Shown: positions 26,481 to 34,757 of the stretch, in pieces
Layout of the letters: each line of letters begins with the position of its first letter
Numbering within the stretch: the first letter of the stretch is position 1
Source of the DNA: Dickeya zeae NCPPB 2538
GTDB taxonomy: Bacteria; Pseudomonadota; Gammaproteobacteria; Enterobacterales; Enterobacteriaceae
Direction of reading: 5' to 3'
DNA: 64,000 nt
NCBI RefSeq assembly: GCF_000406165.1
Contig: NZ_CM001977.1
Span: 184,265 to 248,264, forward strand
Translations under genes and position numbers: made by a program
Notes under the pieces: model-generated
Database searches by the model: none
The model's input: only the letters and a program-made list of their open reading frames with translations
What the model was told of the DNA's origin: nothing

Positions 26481-27380
26481 GTGCCGTTATTAATCATTAC
26501 CACCATTATCTGGTCGTTTTCGTTCAGCCTGATAGGCGAATACCTGGCCGGTCAGGTTGATAGCTGGTTTTCCGCCATGTTCCGACTGGTGCTGGCGGCG
26601 TTAGTCTTCCTGCCTTTCCTGCGTTGGCGCGGTTATTCCGCTAAAGCCCTGGGGTTGTATTTGCTGGTGGGGGTTTTCCAGCTTGGCGTCATGTACCTGT
26701 TCCTGTTCCGTAGTTACCTTTACCTGAATGTACCGACGATTCTGCTGTTTTCGGTCATGACGCCGCTGTATGTCACGCTGATTTACGACTTGCTGAGCGG
26801 GCACCGCTTGCGTTGGGGGTATGCCTTCAGTGCGTTGCTGGCGGTACTGGGCGCGGCGGTGATCCACTACCACGGCGTCAGCGAGCATTTTTGGTGGGGA
26901 TTGTTGCTGGTTCAGGCGGCAAATATCTGTTTTGCCTTGGGGCAAGTGGGGTATAAGCGGCTGATGGAAGTTTATCCGATGCCGCAGCACAGCGCCTTTT
27001 CCTGGTTCTATCTTGGTGCGGCGCTGGTGACACTGGTGGCCTGGGCGTTGTTTGGCAATGTGACCAAACTGCCCACCGCGCCGGTACAGTGGGAGGTATT
27101 GGTGTTTCTCGGCGTGGTGGTGTCGGGCCTGGGCTATTTTATGTGGAACTATGGTGCAACGCAGGTGGATGCCGGTACGTTGAGTATTATGAATAACTTT
27201 CACGTCCCGGCCGGGTTGCTGGTCAATTTCGCGTTCTGGCAGAAAACGCCGAACTGGACCAGCTTTGCTATCGGGTCAGCGATTATTGCGCTGGCCTTGT
27301 GGGTGCACCGGCGTTGGGTCGTGAAGCGTCCCGCACAAACGGCAGATGTTCACAAGCATGCTGGCGCGCAGAACGAATAA
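26481..27380 (+). CDS. yigM: Biotin transporter BioP/YigM, EamA (DMT) family
   Basis: A 299-residue inner-membrane protein with about ten transmembrane helices in two EamA repeats. LIITTIIWSFSFSLIGEYLAG begins the first, GYFMWNYGATQVDAGT lies in the second, and MNNFHVPAGLLVNF is typical of YigM. E. coli YigM has the same length and is reported to carry biotin. The start codon is GTG, with only a weak ribosome-binding site. It converges with metR, and the last 98 bases are antisense to metR coding sequence. In E. coli it is also next to metR. Confidence 0.93.
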   Translation: MPLLIITTIIWSFSFSLIGEYLAGQVDSWFSAMFRLVLAALVFLPFLRWRGYSAKALGLYLLVGVFQLGVMYLFLFRSYLYLNVPTILLFSVMTPLYVTLIYDLLSGHRLRWGYAFSALLAVLGAAVIHYHGVSEHFWWGLLLVQAANICFALGQVGYKRLMEVYPMPQHSAFSWFYLGAALVTLVAWALFGNVTKLPTAPVQWEVLVFLGVVVSGLGYFMWNYGATQVDAGTLSIMNNFHVPAGLLVNFAFWQKTPNWTSFAIGSAIIALALWVHRRWVVKRPAQTADVHKHAGAQNE

Positions 27381-28221
27381 ACGCTTCGATAACCGGCTGA
27401 CGCTGCTCGCCATCGCGAACGGCGGCGTAGAGCCGGCTCCATAAGCCGTCCCCCAGGGTTTTGGTGACCACCAGACCCTGGCGTTCAAAACTCTCCACCA
27501 CCCAGTGCGGTAGTGCGGCGATACCCATGCGTGCCGCCACCATTTGGATCAACAGCAGGGTATTGTCCACACTTTTTAGTGACGGGCTGACCCCGGCAGG
27601 TTGCAGGAAGTGACGCCACACATCCAGTCGTTGGCGTTGAACCGGGTAGATCATGAGCGTTTCCTGCGCCAAATCATCAGGCACGATGACAGCCTTGGCC
27701 GCCAGCGGATGATCTGGCGATAGCACCAGTCGTACCTCAAAATCAAACATCGGCGAATAGTGCAGGCCGCTACGCGGCAGAATGTCAGAGGTCATCACCA
27801 AATCCAGCTCGCCTTGCTGCAGGGCGGGTTGTGGGTCAAAGGTGACGCCGGATTTGAAGTCCATGGCCACTTGCGGCCAGCTCTGGTGAAAGCGTTCCAG
27901 CGCCGGTGTTAGCCACTGGATACAACTGTGGCATTCGATAGCCAGTCGCAGGGTGGTTTGATGCGGTTCGTTGCAGGCCTGAAGCGCTTGTTGAATCTGC
28001 GGCAGGATCTGCTCAGCCAGCTGCAGCAGAATTTCCCCCTGCGGCGTAAAGCGTAGCGGCTGGCTCTTACGGACGAACAAACGGAACCCCAACCGTTGTT
28101 CCAGATCGCTGAATTGATGCGACAAGGCCGATTGCGTCTGATGGAGCTGTGCAGCAGCGGCAGCTAACGAGCCCGTGGTGCGCAGTGCCTGTAGTGTCCG
28201 TAAGTGTTTGAGTTCGATCAT
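27283..28221 (-). CDS. metR: LysR-type activator of methionine genes, MetR
   Basis: A 312-residue LysR regulator: N-terminal winged HTH (about residues 1-60, LQALRTTGSLAAAAAQLHQTQSALSHQ), then an effector domain that senses homocysteine. MIELKHLRTL is the MetR N-terminus. It is divergent from metE across 104 bases, the standard arrangement, and represses itself while activating metE. Its 3' end runs into the convergent yigM reading frame. It is five residues shorter than E. coli MetR. Confidence 0.95.
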   Translation of the reverse strand: MIELKHLRTLQALRTTGSLAAAAAQLHQTQSALSHQFSDLEQRLGFRLFVRKSQPLRFTPQGEILLQLAEQILPQIQQALQACNEPHQTTLRLAIECHSCIQWLTPALERFHQSWPQVAMDFKSGVTFDPQPALQQGELDLVMTSDILPRSGLHYSPMFDFEVRLVLSPDHPLAAKAVIVPDDLAQETLMIYPVQRQRLDVWRHFLQPAGVSPSLKSVDNTLLLIQMVAARMGIAALPHWVVESFERQGLVVTKTLGDGLWSRLYAAVRDGEQRQPVIEAFIRSARQHACEHLPFVRDASRPNAGAPTRPAQ

Positions 28222-28233
28222 GAGAGTCCTTCA
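28221..28233. promoter_or_regulatory. Probable MetR-binding site
   Basis: TGAGAGTCCTTCA fits the MetR consensus TGAA-N5-TTCA with one mismatch and lies at the metR start codon in the metR-metE control region. Confidence 0.45.
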
Positions 28234-28293
28234 CAGTGACGGTGAATAAATTGCGCTTGTACTGACTACACTACCTGCGGATTATGGATGTGT

Positions 28294-28309
28294 AAACATC
28301 TGGACGGCT
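28294..28309. promoter_or_regulatory. Tandem MetJ boxes upstream of metE
   Basis: Two adjacent 8-base boxes, AAACATCT and GGACGGCT, each match the MetJ consensus AGACGTCT at six of eight positions. They lie 16 bases before the metE ATG, where a repressor would block expression when S-adenosylmethionine is plentiful. Confidence 0.65.
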
Positions 28310-28325
28310 AAATGGGGATTCAAGC

Positions 28326-30593
28326 ATGGCAATTCTAAATCACACTCTCGGTTTTCCGCGTGTCGGGCTGCGTCGTGAACTGAAAAAAGCGCAGGAAAGC
28401 TATTGGGCAGGGAACAGCACGCAGGAAGAACTGCTGAATGTGGGCCGTGAGTTGCGTGCCCGTCACTGGCAACAACAGAAAGACGCTGGCGTTGAATTGC
28501 TGCCAGTGGGCGATTTTGCCTGGTACGACCATGTGCTGACCACCAGTTTGTTGCTGGGGAACGTACCTGCCCGTCACCAGAATGCGGATGGCACCGTGAA
28601 TCTGGATACTCTGTTCCGTATCGGCCGTGGCCGTGCGCCGACCGGTAATCCGGCCGCGGCGGCCGAAATGACCAAGTGGTTTAACACCAACTATCACTAT
28701 ATGGTGCCGGAATTTACCAAAGGCCAGCAGTTCAAACTGACCTGGACCCAACTGCTGGATGAAGTCGACGAGGCATTAGCGTTGGGCCACAAGGTGAAAC
28801 CCGTGCTGCTGGGTCCGGTAACTTACCTGTGGCTGGGGAAAGTCAAAGGGGAAGCCTTCGATCGTCTGGATCTGTTGAGCGCGGTATTGCCGGTGTACCA
28901 GCAGGTGCTGGCTGAGCTGGCTAAACGCGACATCGAATGGGTGCAGATTGATGAGCCGGTGTTGGCGCTGGAACTGGATGCTGAATGGAAAGCGGCATGT
29001 AAACCGGCTTACGATGCGCTGCAAGGTCAGGTGAAGTTACTGCTGACCACCTATTTTGACAGCATCGGCCAGAATCTGGACGTGATCAAGGCACTGCCGG
29101 TGCAGGGGCTGCATGTCGACCTGGTTCACGGCAAAGACGATGCTGCCGCACTCAATGCACAGTTGCCTGCCGACTGGGTACTGTCGCTGGGGGTCATCAA
29201 CGGTCGTAATGTGTGGCGTGCCGATCTGGCGAGCTGGTTCGAGCGTCTGCAACCGTTGCTGGGCAAGCGTACATTGTGGCTGGGTAGTTCCTGCTCTTTG
29301 TTGCACAGCCCGATTGATCTCAGCGTCGAAACGCGTCTGGACGAGGAAGTGAAGAGCTGGTTCGCCTTTGCCATTCAGAAGTGTCAGGAACTGGCGTTGC
29401 TGACCAGGGCGCTCAACAGCGGCAATGGCGACGAACTGGTGGCATATAGTGCACCGATCCGCGCCCGCCAGACATCAACCCGTGTGAATAACCCAGACGT
29501 GGCGAAGCGTCTGGCTGCGATCACGGCACAAGACAGCCAGCGTCAGAACCCGTATCCGGTTCGTGCACAAGCGCAACGTGCGCGTTTCCAGCTACCAGAC
29601 TGGCCGACCACTACCATCGGTTCGTTCCCGCAAACCACCGAAATCCGTGGCCTGCGTCTGGATTTCAAACAGGGTCGTCTGGATAGTCAGAACTACCGCA
29701 TCGGCATTGCCGAGCACATCAAACAGGCGATTGTGGAACAGGAACGTCTGGAACTGGACGTACTGGTGCACGGCGAAGCTGAACGTAACGACATGGTGGA
29801 GTACTTCGGCGAGCATCTGGATGGCTTCGTGTTCACCCAGAACGGCTGGGTGCAGAGTTACGGTTCCCGTTGCGTTAAACCACCGGTGGTGATTGGCGAC
29901 ATCAGCCGTCCTGAGCCGATCACGGTTGAGTGGGCGAAGTACGCTCAATCGCTCACCAGCAAGCCGGTAAAAGGCATGCTGACCGGCCCGGTCACGATTC
30001 TGTGCTGGTCCTTCCCGCGTGAAGACGTCAGCCGTGAAACTATCGCTAAGCAGATTGCGCTGGCGTTGCGCGACGAGGTGGCGGATCTGGAACAGGCCGG
30101 TATCGGCATCATCCAGATTGACGAACCGGCGCTGCGTGAAGGCTTGCCGTTGCATCGCTCCGACTGGGCGGCGTATCTGGAGTGGGCTGTCGATGCGTTC
30201 CGCCTGAATGCGGCGGTCGCGAAAGACGATACCCAGATTCACACCCACATGTGCTACTGCGAATTCAACGACATTATGGATTCCATCGCGGCACTGGATG
30301 CGGACGTGATCACCATCGAAACCTCGCGTTCTGATATGGAACTGCTGGAATCGTTCGAAGAGTTCGAGTACCCGAATGAAATCGGCCCAGGCGTGTACGA
30401 CATTCATTCACCGAACGTACCGAGCGTCGAATGGATTGAAGCCCTGCTGCGTAAAGCGGCTCAGCGTATTCCGGCAGAACGCCTGTGGGTGAACCCGGAC
30501 TGCGGCCTGAAAACGCGTGGCTGGCCGGAAACCCGTCAGTCACTGGCGAACATGGTGCAGGCAGCCAAGCGCCTGCGCGAAACCGCCGAGTAA
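28326..30593 (+). CDS. metE: Cobalamin-independent methionine synthase
   Basis: Transfers the methyl group from 5-methyltetrahydropteroyl-tri-glutamate to homocysteine. It has 755 residues, similar to E. coli (753). The N-terminal barrel begins LNHTLGFPRVGLRRELKKA. The C-terminal catalytic barrel starts near residue 420 (LPDWPTTTIGSFPQTTEIR). Zinc ligands are in HTHMCYCEFND and in NPDCGLKTRGW near the end. It is transcribed divergently from metR, with MetJ and MetR sites in between. Confidence 0.98.
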   Translation: MAILNHTLGFPRVGLRRELKKAQESYWAGNSTQEELLNVGRELRARHWQQQKDAGVELLPVGDFAWYDHVLTTSLLLGNVPARHQNADGTVNLDTLFRIGRGRAPTGNPAAAAEMTKWFNTNYHYMVPEFTKGQQFKLTWTQLLDEVDEALALGHKVKPVLLGPVTYLWLGKVKGEAFDRLDLLSAVLPVYQQVLAELAKRDIEWVQIDEPVLALELDAEWKAACKPAYDALQGQVKLLLTTYFDSIGQNLDVIKALPVQGLHVDLVHGKDDAAALNAQLPADWVLSLGVINGRNVWRADLASWFERLQPLLGKRTLWLGSSCSLLHSPIDLSVETRLDEEVKSWFAFAIQKCQELALLTRALNSGNGDELVAYSAPIRARQTSTRVNNPDVAKRLAAITAQDSQRQNPYPVRAQAQRARFQLPDWPTTTIGSFPQTTEIRGLRLDFKQGRLDSQNYRIGIAEHIKQAIVEQERLELDVLVHGEAERNDMVEYFGEHLDGFVFTQNGWVQSYGSRCVKPPVVIGDISRPEPITVEWAKYAQSLTSKPVKGMLTGPVTILCWSFPREDVSRETIAKQIALALRDEVADLEQAGIGIIQIDEPALREGLPLHRSDWAAYLEWAVDAFRLNAAVAKDDTQIHTHMCYCEFNDIMDSIAALDADVITIETSRSDMELLESFEEFEYPNEIGPGVYDIHSPNVPSVEWIEALLRKAAQRIPAERLWVNPDCGLKTRGWPETRQSLANMVQAAKRLRETAE

Positions 30594-30604
30594 GTGAGCG
30601 AAAG

Positions 30605-30669
30605 CGGTGATGATGAGTAGCGGATAAGTAAGGATGTGCTACAGGCAGGAAGCCGGTTCATCATCACCG
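30605..30669 (+). repeat. 12-bp inverted repeat downstream of metE
   Basis: CGGTGATGATGA (30605-30616) and TCATCATCACCG (30658-30669) are exact inverted copies with a 41-base loop. They lie between the metE stop and the end of the convergent orphan gene, so they may form a 3' stem that protects or terminates the metE transcript. There is no T-run. Confidence 0.45.
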
Positions 30670-30741
30670 TCACCGTGTTTGATTTCACAGCTTAAAAGTG
30701 GAACACATTGCTTTATTACTCAGAACAATTGTTCAGGATAT

Positions 30742-31545
30742 TCAAAACCTTTGAAAAATGACATATTCATTGGCGGTGTAGATACTGGAAACAACAATAG
30801 GAACGACCTGCTGTAACGAGCCCATAACGCCGGAAGTCTGGCCTTGATTGTTGGATGTTTGCAGTGTATTGCCATTGGAATAAAGAGATATTCCTTTACA
30901 TGAGTAGGTATCCGACAACAATCTTCCTAATTGATAACCGGCAATACCGGAAATATAAGTACAGGTAAGATTCTTAACTATTTCCCATTTCCAAGTGTTA
31001 TTTTCCATGTAGTGGATTTTGACATTTTGAAGTTGCGTGTTGGGCATAATCCATTTTGTGTCAATATCCACTGCATTACCAATGGATGCGTTAGTCGTCT
31101 GATACCCAAGGCGTAAATTGTCTGGTGAGTTGTTGAGCGCTTTTAGCAGCTCATTTGCATGCTGTTTTACCTTTTGCAGGTCAACAGGCTGACTGGAAAG
31201 TAATGCTTTGATAGCTGCGAGCGCTACTTGTGCTGCGGTATAGTTTTCGTAGGCGGCCTTGGCTAGTTCCAAATTATTTGACCAGATTCCTGTGTAGATA
31301 TGATTATTCGGATTCGCCAGCGGGAATATTGCCAGGAGCAGGCCATCAAGCATTCTATTGACCGTGGGTTGTTTTATTTCATTGATGGTATCCACAATGG
31401 CATTGGCGATGGTGTCGTAAGAGATGGTGTGACAGCGTGCCTGCCCGTATCCTACTGGCATGCCGTCGGTAATCTTTTTATCAAAAGCATAGCGGTTGGT
31501 GGCTCCTGACATTTTCTTTAGCTGTGTGCCGTTTAGCTCAATCAT
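30742..31545 (-). CDS. Orphan hypothetical protein, low G+C
   Basis: I do not recognise this 267-residue protein. The start at 31545 is set by AAGAGG about six bases upstream; an in-frame ATG 16 codons earlier is less likely. There is no signal peptide or clear membrane helix. Visible polar motifs are RYAFDKKIT, GQARCHTISYDTI (R-x-H near residue 40), an alanine-rich helical middle, NSPDNLRLG and TNASIGN. Such spaced R/H/N/T motifs could be an enzyme or toxin active site, but that is a guess. Hand counts give 19 and 26 G/C in two 60-base stretches (30961 and 31141), far below neighbouring metE, suggesting transfer. No partner gene sits beside it. Confidence 0.65.
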   Translation of the reverse strand: MIELNGTQLKKMSGATNRYAFDKKITDGMPVGYGQARCHTISYDTIANAIVDTINEIKQPTVNRMLDGLLLAIFPLANPNNHIYTGIWSNNLELAKAAYENYTAAQVALAAIKALLSSQPVDLQKVKQHANELLKALNNSPDNLRLGYQTTNASIGNAVDIDTKWIMPNTQLQNVKIHYMENNTWKWEIVKNLTCTYISGIAGYQLGRLLSDTYSCKGISLYSNGNTLQTSNNQGQTSGVMGSLQQVVPIVVSSIYTANEYVIFQRF

Positions 31546-31720
31546 CGTAACCTCTTTTCTGGGATTTGACAGGGCGTAGACGTCGTACGTCATGTAGAAA
31601 AAAGATACGAATCCAGCAGTTTTATGGCGCGGTGGGATTAATGGAATACGCCGTTTTTCCTGTGCGTTGTTCGTGGTTGGTTGTAGGGTAAAGCGGTGAG
31701 ATTAAGACTCGTGTTGTAAA

Positions 31721-31748
31721 CCGTAAAGCAGGTGTCACTGCTTTACGG
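31721..31748 (-). terminator. Terminator hairpin after ysgA
   Basis: CCGTAAAGCA and TGCTTTACGG pair perfectly over ten bases around an 8-base loop, 12 bases past the ysgA stop on the minus strand. A short T-run (TTTAC) follows in that direction. Confidence 0.6.
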
Positions 31749-31760
31749 CCCATCTGGCGC

Positions 31761-32588
31761 TTACACCACGCCGTAGCGGGCGAACCACGCCAGCATACGT
31801 TGCCAGCCGTCTTTGGCGGAGGCTTCATGGTATGTCGCACGGTAGTCGGCATGGAAGGCGTGATCGGCATCGGGATAAACCACGATTTCCGCATCTGCAT
31901 TGACTGCCCGTAGTGCCTGACGCATGGTTTCCACCTGTGTTAGCGGAATACCTTTATCCTGCCCGCCGTATAGCCCAAGCACCGGGGCGCTCAGATCTTT
32001 GGCGACATCGACCGGATGTTGGGGCGAGGTCAGTGTTTTTTCGGCCACCAGCTTGCCGTACCAGGCAACCGCGGCTTTTAACTGCGGATTGTGTGCGGCG
32101 TACAACCAACTGATGCGTCCACCCCAGCAGAAACCGGTAATTGCCAGACGTTTGGCATCGCCACCCTGGCGTACCGCCCAGTGTGCTGTATGGTCAAGGT
32201 CAGATAAGACCTGATTGTCTGGCACCTTGCTGACCAGTTCACTCAGTAATGTAGGGATATCGCTGTATTGCTGCGGGTCGCCCTGCCGGAAATAGAGTTC
32301 CGGTGCGATGGCCAGATAGCCCTGTTTAGCCAGCCGCCGACAGACATCACGAATATGCTCATGTACACCGAAGATTTCCTGCACGACCAGTACAATCGGT
32401 AAGGGGCCGTCGGCCTGTTCGGGTTTGGCAAGATAGGCCGGCAGATTATCACCCTGTGAAGGTATCGTGGTTTCACCGGCCACCAGCCCGACGGCATCGG
32501 TGGTAATGGCGGAAGAAGCCAGCGGCATGACAGCTGGCGAAAATGCCCGTGTGGTCTCTCTGAGTGTCAGTAGCTCATCGGTTTTCAT
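31761..32588 (-). CDS. ysgA: Dienelactone hydrolase family protein YsgA
   Basis: A 275-residue alpha/beta hydrolase of the dienelactone hydrolase family. The nucleophile is Cys in GFCWGGRISW, with Asp in LYGGQDKGIP and His in PDADHAFHADYR completing the triad. The natural substrate in enterobacteria is unknown. The start at 32588 (MKTDELL) is preceded by AAGG; an upstream extension to 32735 is unlikely to be coding. In E. coli ysgA lies between metE and udp; here the orphan gene is added on the metE side. Confidence 0.9.
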   Translation of the reverse strand: MKTDELLTLRETTRAFSPAVMPLASSAITTDAVGLVAGETTIPSQGDNLPAYLAKPEQADGPLPIVLVVQEIFGVHEHIRDVCRRLAKQGYLAIAPELYFRQGDPQQYSDIPTLLSELVSKVPDNQVLSDLDHTAHWAVRQGGDAKRLAITGFCWGGRISWLYAAHNPQLKAAVAWYGKLVAEKTLTSPQHPVDVAKDLSAPVLGLYGGQDKGIPLTQVETMRQALRAVNADAEIVVYPDADHAFHADYRATYHEASAKDGWQRMLAWFARYGVV

Positions 32589-32758
32589 TGCCTTTCCTTT
32601 ATCAAGACTGGAATCTGCCAGCGGGACATGTCGCACCCGCGTTAAGCAAGTGTAGGAACTTTGTAGTGTATTGCGAATTTCGGCAACCAGATAGGGCAAT
32701 CGGTGCCACACGCTGTGCCACATTGTGTGGCGCAATAGCGGGTGATTACAGTCTAAAT

Positions 32759-32774
32759 TGTGATTAAAATCACG
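32759..32774. promoter_or_regulatory. CRP-binding site upstream of udp
   Basis: TGTGA-TTAAAA-TCACG matches the CRP consensus TGTGA-N6-TCACA at nine of ten core bases. It lies about 52 bases before the predicted -35, and E. coli udp is CRP/CytR controlled. A second inverted repeat, GCCACA-TTG-TGTGGC, lies about 30 bases further upstream (32717-32731). Confidence 0.75.
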
Positions 32775-32825
32775 TTATTAATGTAAATAGATGTTCGTTA
32801 CTTTCCAATGAGCGACGTGCTTCAC

Positions 32826-32853
32826 TTAACGGCGACAATCTGTGCGCTAAGAT
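32826..32853 (+). promoter_or_regulatory. Predicted udp promoter
   Basis: TTAACG (32826-32831) and TAAGAT (32848-32853) with a 16-base spacer lie just upstream of the udp ribosome-binding site. Confidence 0.45.
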
Positions 32854-32888
32854 GGTGTTGTACCTGACGGCTTGCCTGGGAGGCGTTT

Positions 32889-33650
32889 ATGTCCGATGTA
32901 TTTCATCTCGGTTTAACAAGACAGGATTTGCAAGGAGCCACGCTGGCGATAGTGCCCGGCGACCCGGCTCGCGTGGAAAAGATTGCCCGCTTGATGGAGA
33001 ACCCGGTCTTTCTGGCGTCACACCGGGAGTTCACCTCCTGGCGTGCGGAACTGGCAGGCAAACCGGTGATTGTTTGCTCCACCGGTATTGGCGGCCCCTC
33101 TACTTCGATTGCGGTAGAAGAACTGGCGCAACTGGGTGTGCGTACCTTCCTGCGTGTCGGCACGACCGGCGCTATCCAGCCGCATATCGCTGTGGGTGAT
33201 GTGTTGGTCACCACCGCCGCGGTGCGTCTGGACGGTGCCAGCCTGCACTTTGCACCGCTGGAGTTCCCGGCGGCGGCGGATTTTGCCTGTACCTGTGCAC
33301 TGGCAGAATCGGCGCGTGAAGCGGGGGCGACACTGCATGTCGGCATTACCGCCTCTTCAGATACCTTCTATCCGGGCCAGGAACGCTACGATACCTATTC
33401 CGGTCGGGTCGTGCGGCGTTTTCAAGGTTCTATGGCGGAATGGCAGAGCATGGGCGTGCTGAACTATGAAATGGAATCCGCTACGCTGCTGACGATGTGT
33501 GCCAGTCAAGGGCTGCGTGCTGGGATGGTCGCGGGAGTGATCGTCAACCGCACCCAGCAGGAAATCCCCGATACCGCTACGATGCAAAAAGCGGAACACG
33601 CGTCCGTCAGTGTGGTGTTGTCGGCGGCTCGCAAATTGCTGAGCGCCTGA
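32889..33650 (+). CDS. udp: Uridine phosphorylase
   Basis: Phosphorolyses uridine to uracil and ribose-1-phosphate. It has 253 residues, as in E. coli. VPGDPARVEKIA binds phosphate, STGIGGPSTSIAVEEL and FLRVGTTGAIQ are PNP/UDP family motifs, and NYEMESATLLTM recognises ribose. GGGAGGCGTTT provides the ribosome-binding site. It is a single gene with a CRP site upstream and a strong terminator downstream. Confidence 0.97.
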   Translation: MSDVFHLGLTRQDLQGATLAIVPGDPARVEKIARLMENPVFLASHREFTSWRAELAGKPVIVCSTGIGGPSTSIAVEELAQLGVRTFLRVGTTGAIQPHIAVGDVLVTTAAVRLDGASLHFAPLEFPAAADFACTCALAESAREAGATLHVGITASSDTFYPGQERYDTYSGRVVRRFQGSMAEWQSMGVLNYEMESATLLTMCASQGLRAGMVAGVIVNRTQQEIPDTATMQKAEHASVSVVLSAARKLLSA

Positions 33651-33687
33651 GCGTTGTGATGTTATTACCGGGTCGCTAGCCCGGCAG

Positions 33688-33725
33688 GGCGGTACGAGCG
33701 TGTCCCCGTACCGCCTTTTGTTTTT
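33688..33725 (+). terminator. Intrinsic terminator after udp
   Basis: GGCGGTACG and CGTACCGCC form a perfect 9-bp stem with a 10-base loop, followed by TTTTGTTTTT. Confidence 0.92.
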
Positions 33726-33911
33726 CTGCACACCGACCCCACGAGCTGTTCATCGGTTTGTCGGCCTTCATGCTAATTTAATTGTCAGGCCGGATAATAC
33801 CCGTCAGTCGCCGTCGTTCGACGATGGTGTAACCGTAATCATTCAGCACAGATAACGGATCCTTGATAGCTAACCCTTGATAATTCATTTTTGATAACGA
33901 CAGGGAAAGGT

Positions 33912-34694
33912 ATGACTTCATCCTCATTGTTACATCCCTCGTTGCTGCCGCTTGATGGCGGCGTCAATTTTCGTGATTTGGGCGGTATCCGCGTGGCGGA
34001 TGGGCGGCAGATCAAGCGTGGCAGGCTGTTTCGTTCCGGTGCGCTGGATATGCTGAGCGAGCGGGATATCGACCATCTCGCCAGCGTGCCGGTGGCTCAT
34101 GTGGTGGATTACCGTGATCAGGACGAAGCGGCGTTGCGGCCTGATCGTTTGTGGTCTGGCGCGCGTTACCATCCGGTACCGGCTAATCCGTTGCGTCATG
34201 AGGTCACCGCCAGCCTGGAAACGCTAGGCTCGGAAAAACTCGAGGCGTTCGATTCCCGTGCGTTCATGATGGAACTGTATCGCCGTTTACCGTTTGGCAA
34301 TCCGGCGTATCAGCATCTGGTAGCGTTGTTGCGCCAGCCGGATGACGGTGCCTTGGTGCAACATTGTGCGGTAGGCAAAGATCGTACCGGTATTGGTTCT
34401 GCGCTGGTGCTGTTCGCACTGGGGGCGGATGAGCCAACGGTGATGGAAGATTATCTGGTCACCGAATCCACGCTGATTCCGTTTCGCCGTCAGTTGTTGG
34501 AAGACCTGGCGTCCAGCCTGAGTGAGAAAGCGCTAAAGCGGTTTGATTTCGTCCTTTCCGCCCGCGAAGAATTTCTGGTGACGGCGCTGCACACCATCCG
34601 TGAGAAGCATGGGTCAGTGGATAACTGGCTGGCGCAGGATTACGGTCTGGATGCCTCAGCGCGTGATGCGCTGCGGGATAAATATCTGGCGTGA
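33912..34694 (+). CDS. Tyrosine/serine protein phosphatase family protein
   Basis: 260 residues with the P-loop phosphatase motif HCAVGKDRTG (Cys152, Arg158) and the family opening GGVNFRDLGG at residues 16-25, as in the tyrosine phosphatase group of Pfam Y_phosphatase3. It has no signal peptide, so it is cytoplasmic. It may act on phosphotyrosine proteins or phosphoinositide-like substrates; the target is unknown. The ATG at 33912 follows GGGAAAGG; a TTG 7 codons upstream is less likely. It stands alone between udp and ppc, where E. coli goes directly from udp to rmuC. Confidence 0.82.
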   Translation: MTSSSLLHPSLLPLDGGVNFRDLGGIRVADGRQIKRGRLFRSGALDMLSERDIDHLASVPVAHVVDYRDQDEAALRPDRLWSGARYHPVPANPLRHEVTASLETLGSEKLEAFDSRAFMMELYRRLPFGNPAYQHLVALLRQPDDGALVQHCAVGKDRTGIGSALVLFALGADEPTVMEDYLVTESTLIPFRRQLLEDLASSLSEKALKRFDFVLSAREEFLVTALHTIREKHGSVDNWLAQDYGLDASARDALRDKYLA

Positions 34695-34714
34695 ATGGGT
34701 CAACTATTCGTGCA

Positions 34715-34740
34715 AAACCGGGAGGCATGGCTCCCGGTTT
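34715..34740. terminator. Bidirectional hairpin between phosphatase gene and ppc
   Basis: AAACCGGGAG and CTCCCGGTTT pair perfectly over ten bases with a 6-base loop between two convergent stop codons. On the minus strand the stem ends in TTTT. Confidence 0.75.
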
Positions 34741-34757
34741 GTGTTGGTGTGGGGCGA

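Noticed and set aside
29592..30407. 271-codon minus-strand frame within metE
   Set aside because: Shadow of a confidently identified gene; no ribosome-binding site or domain.
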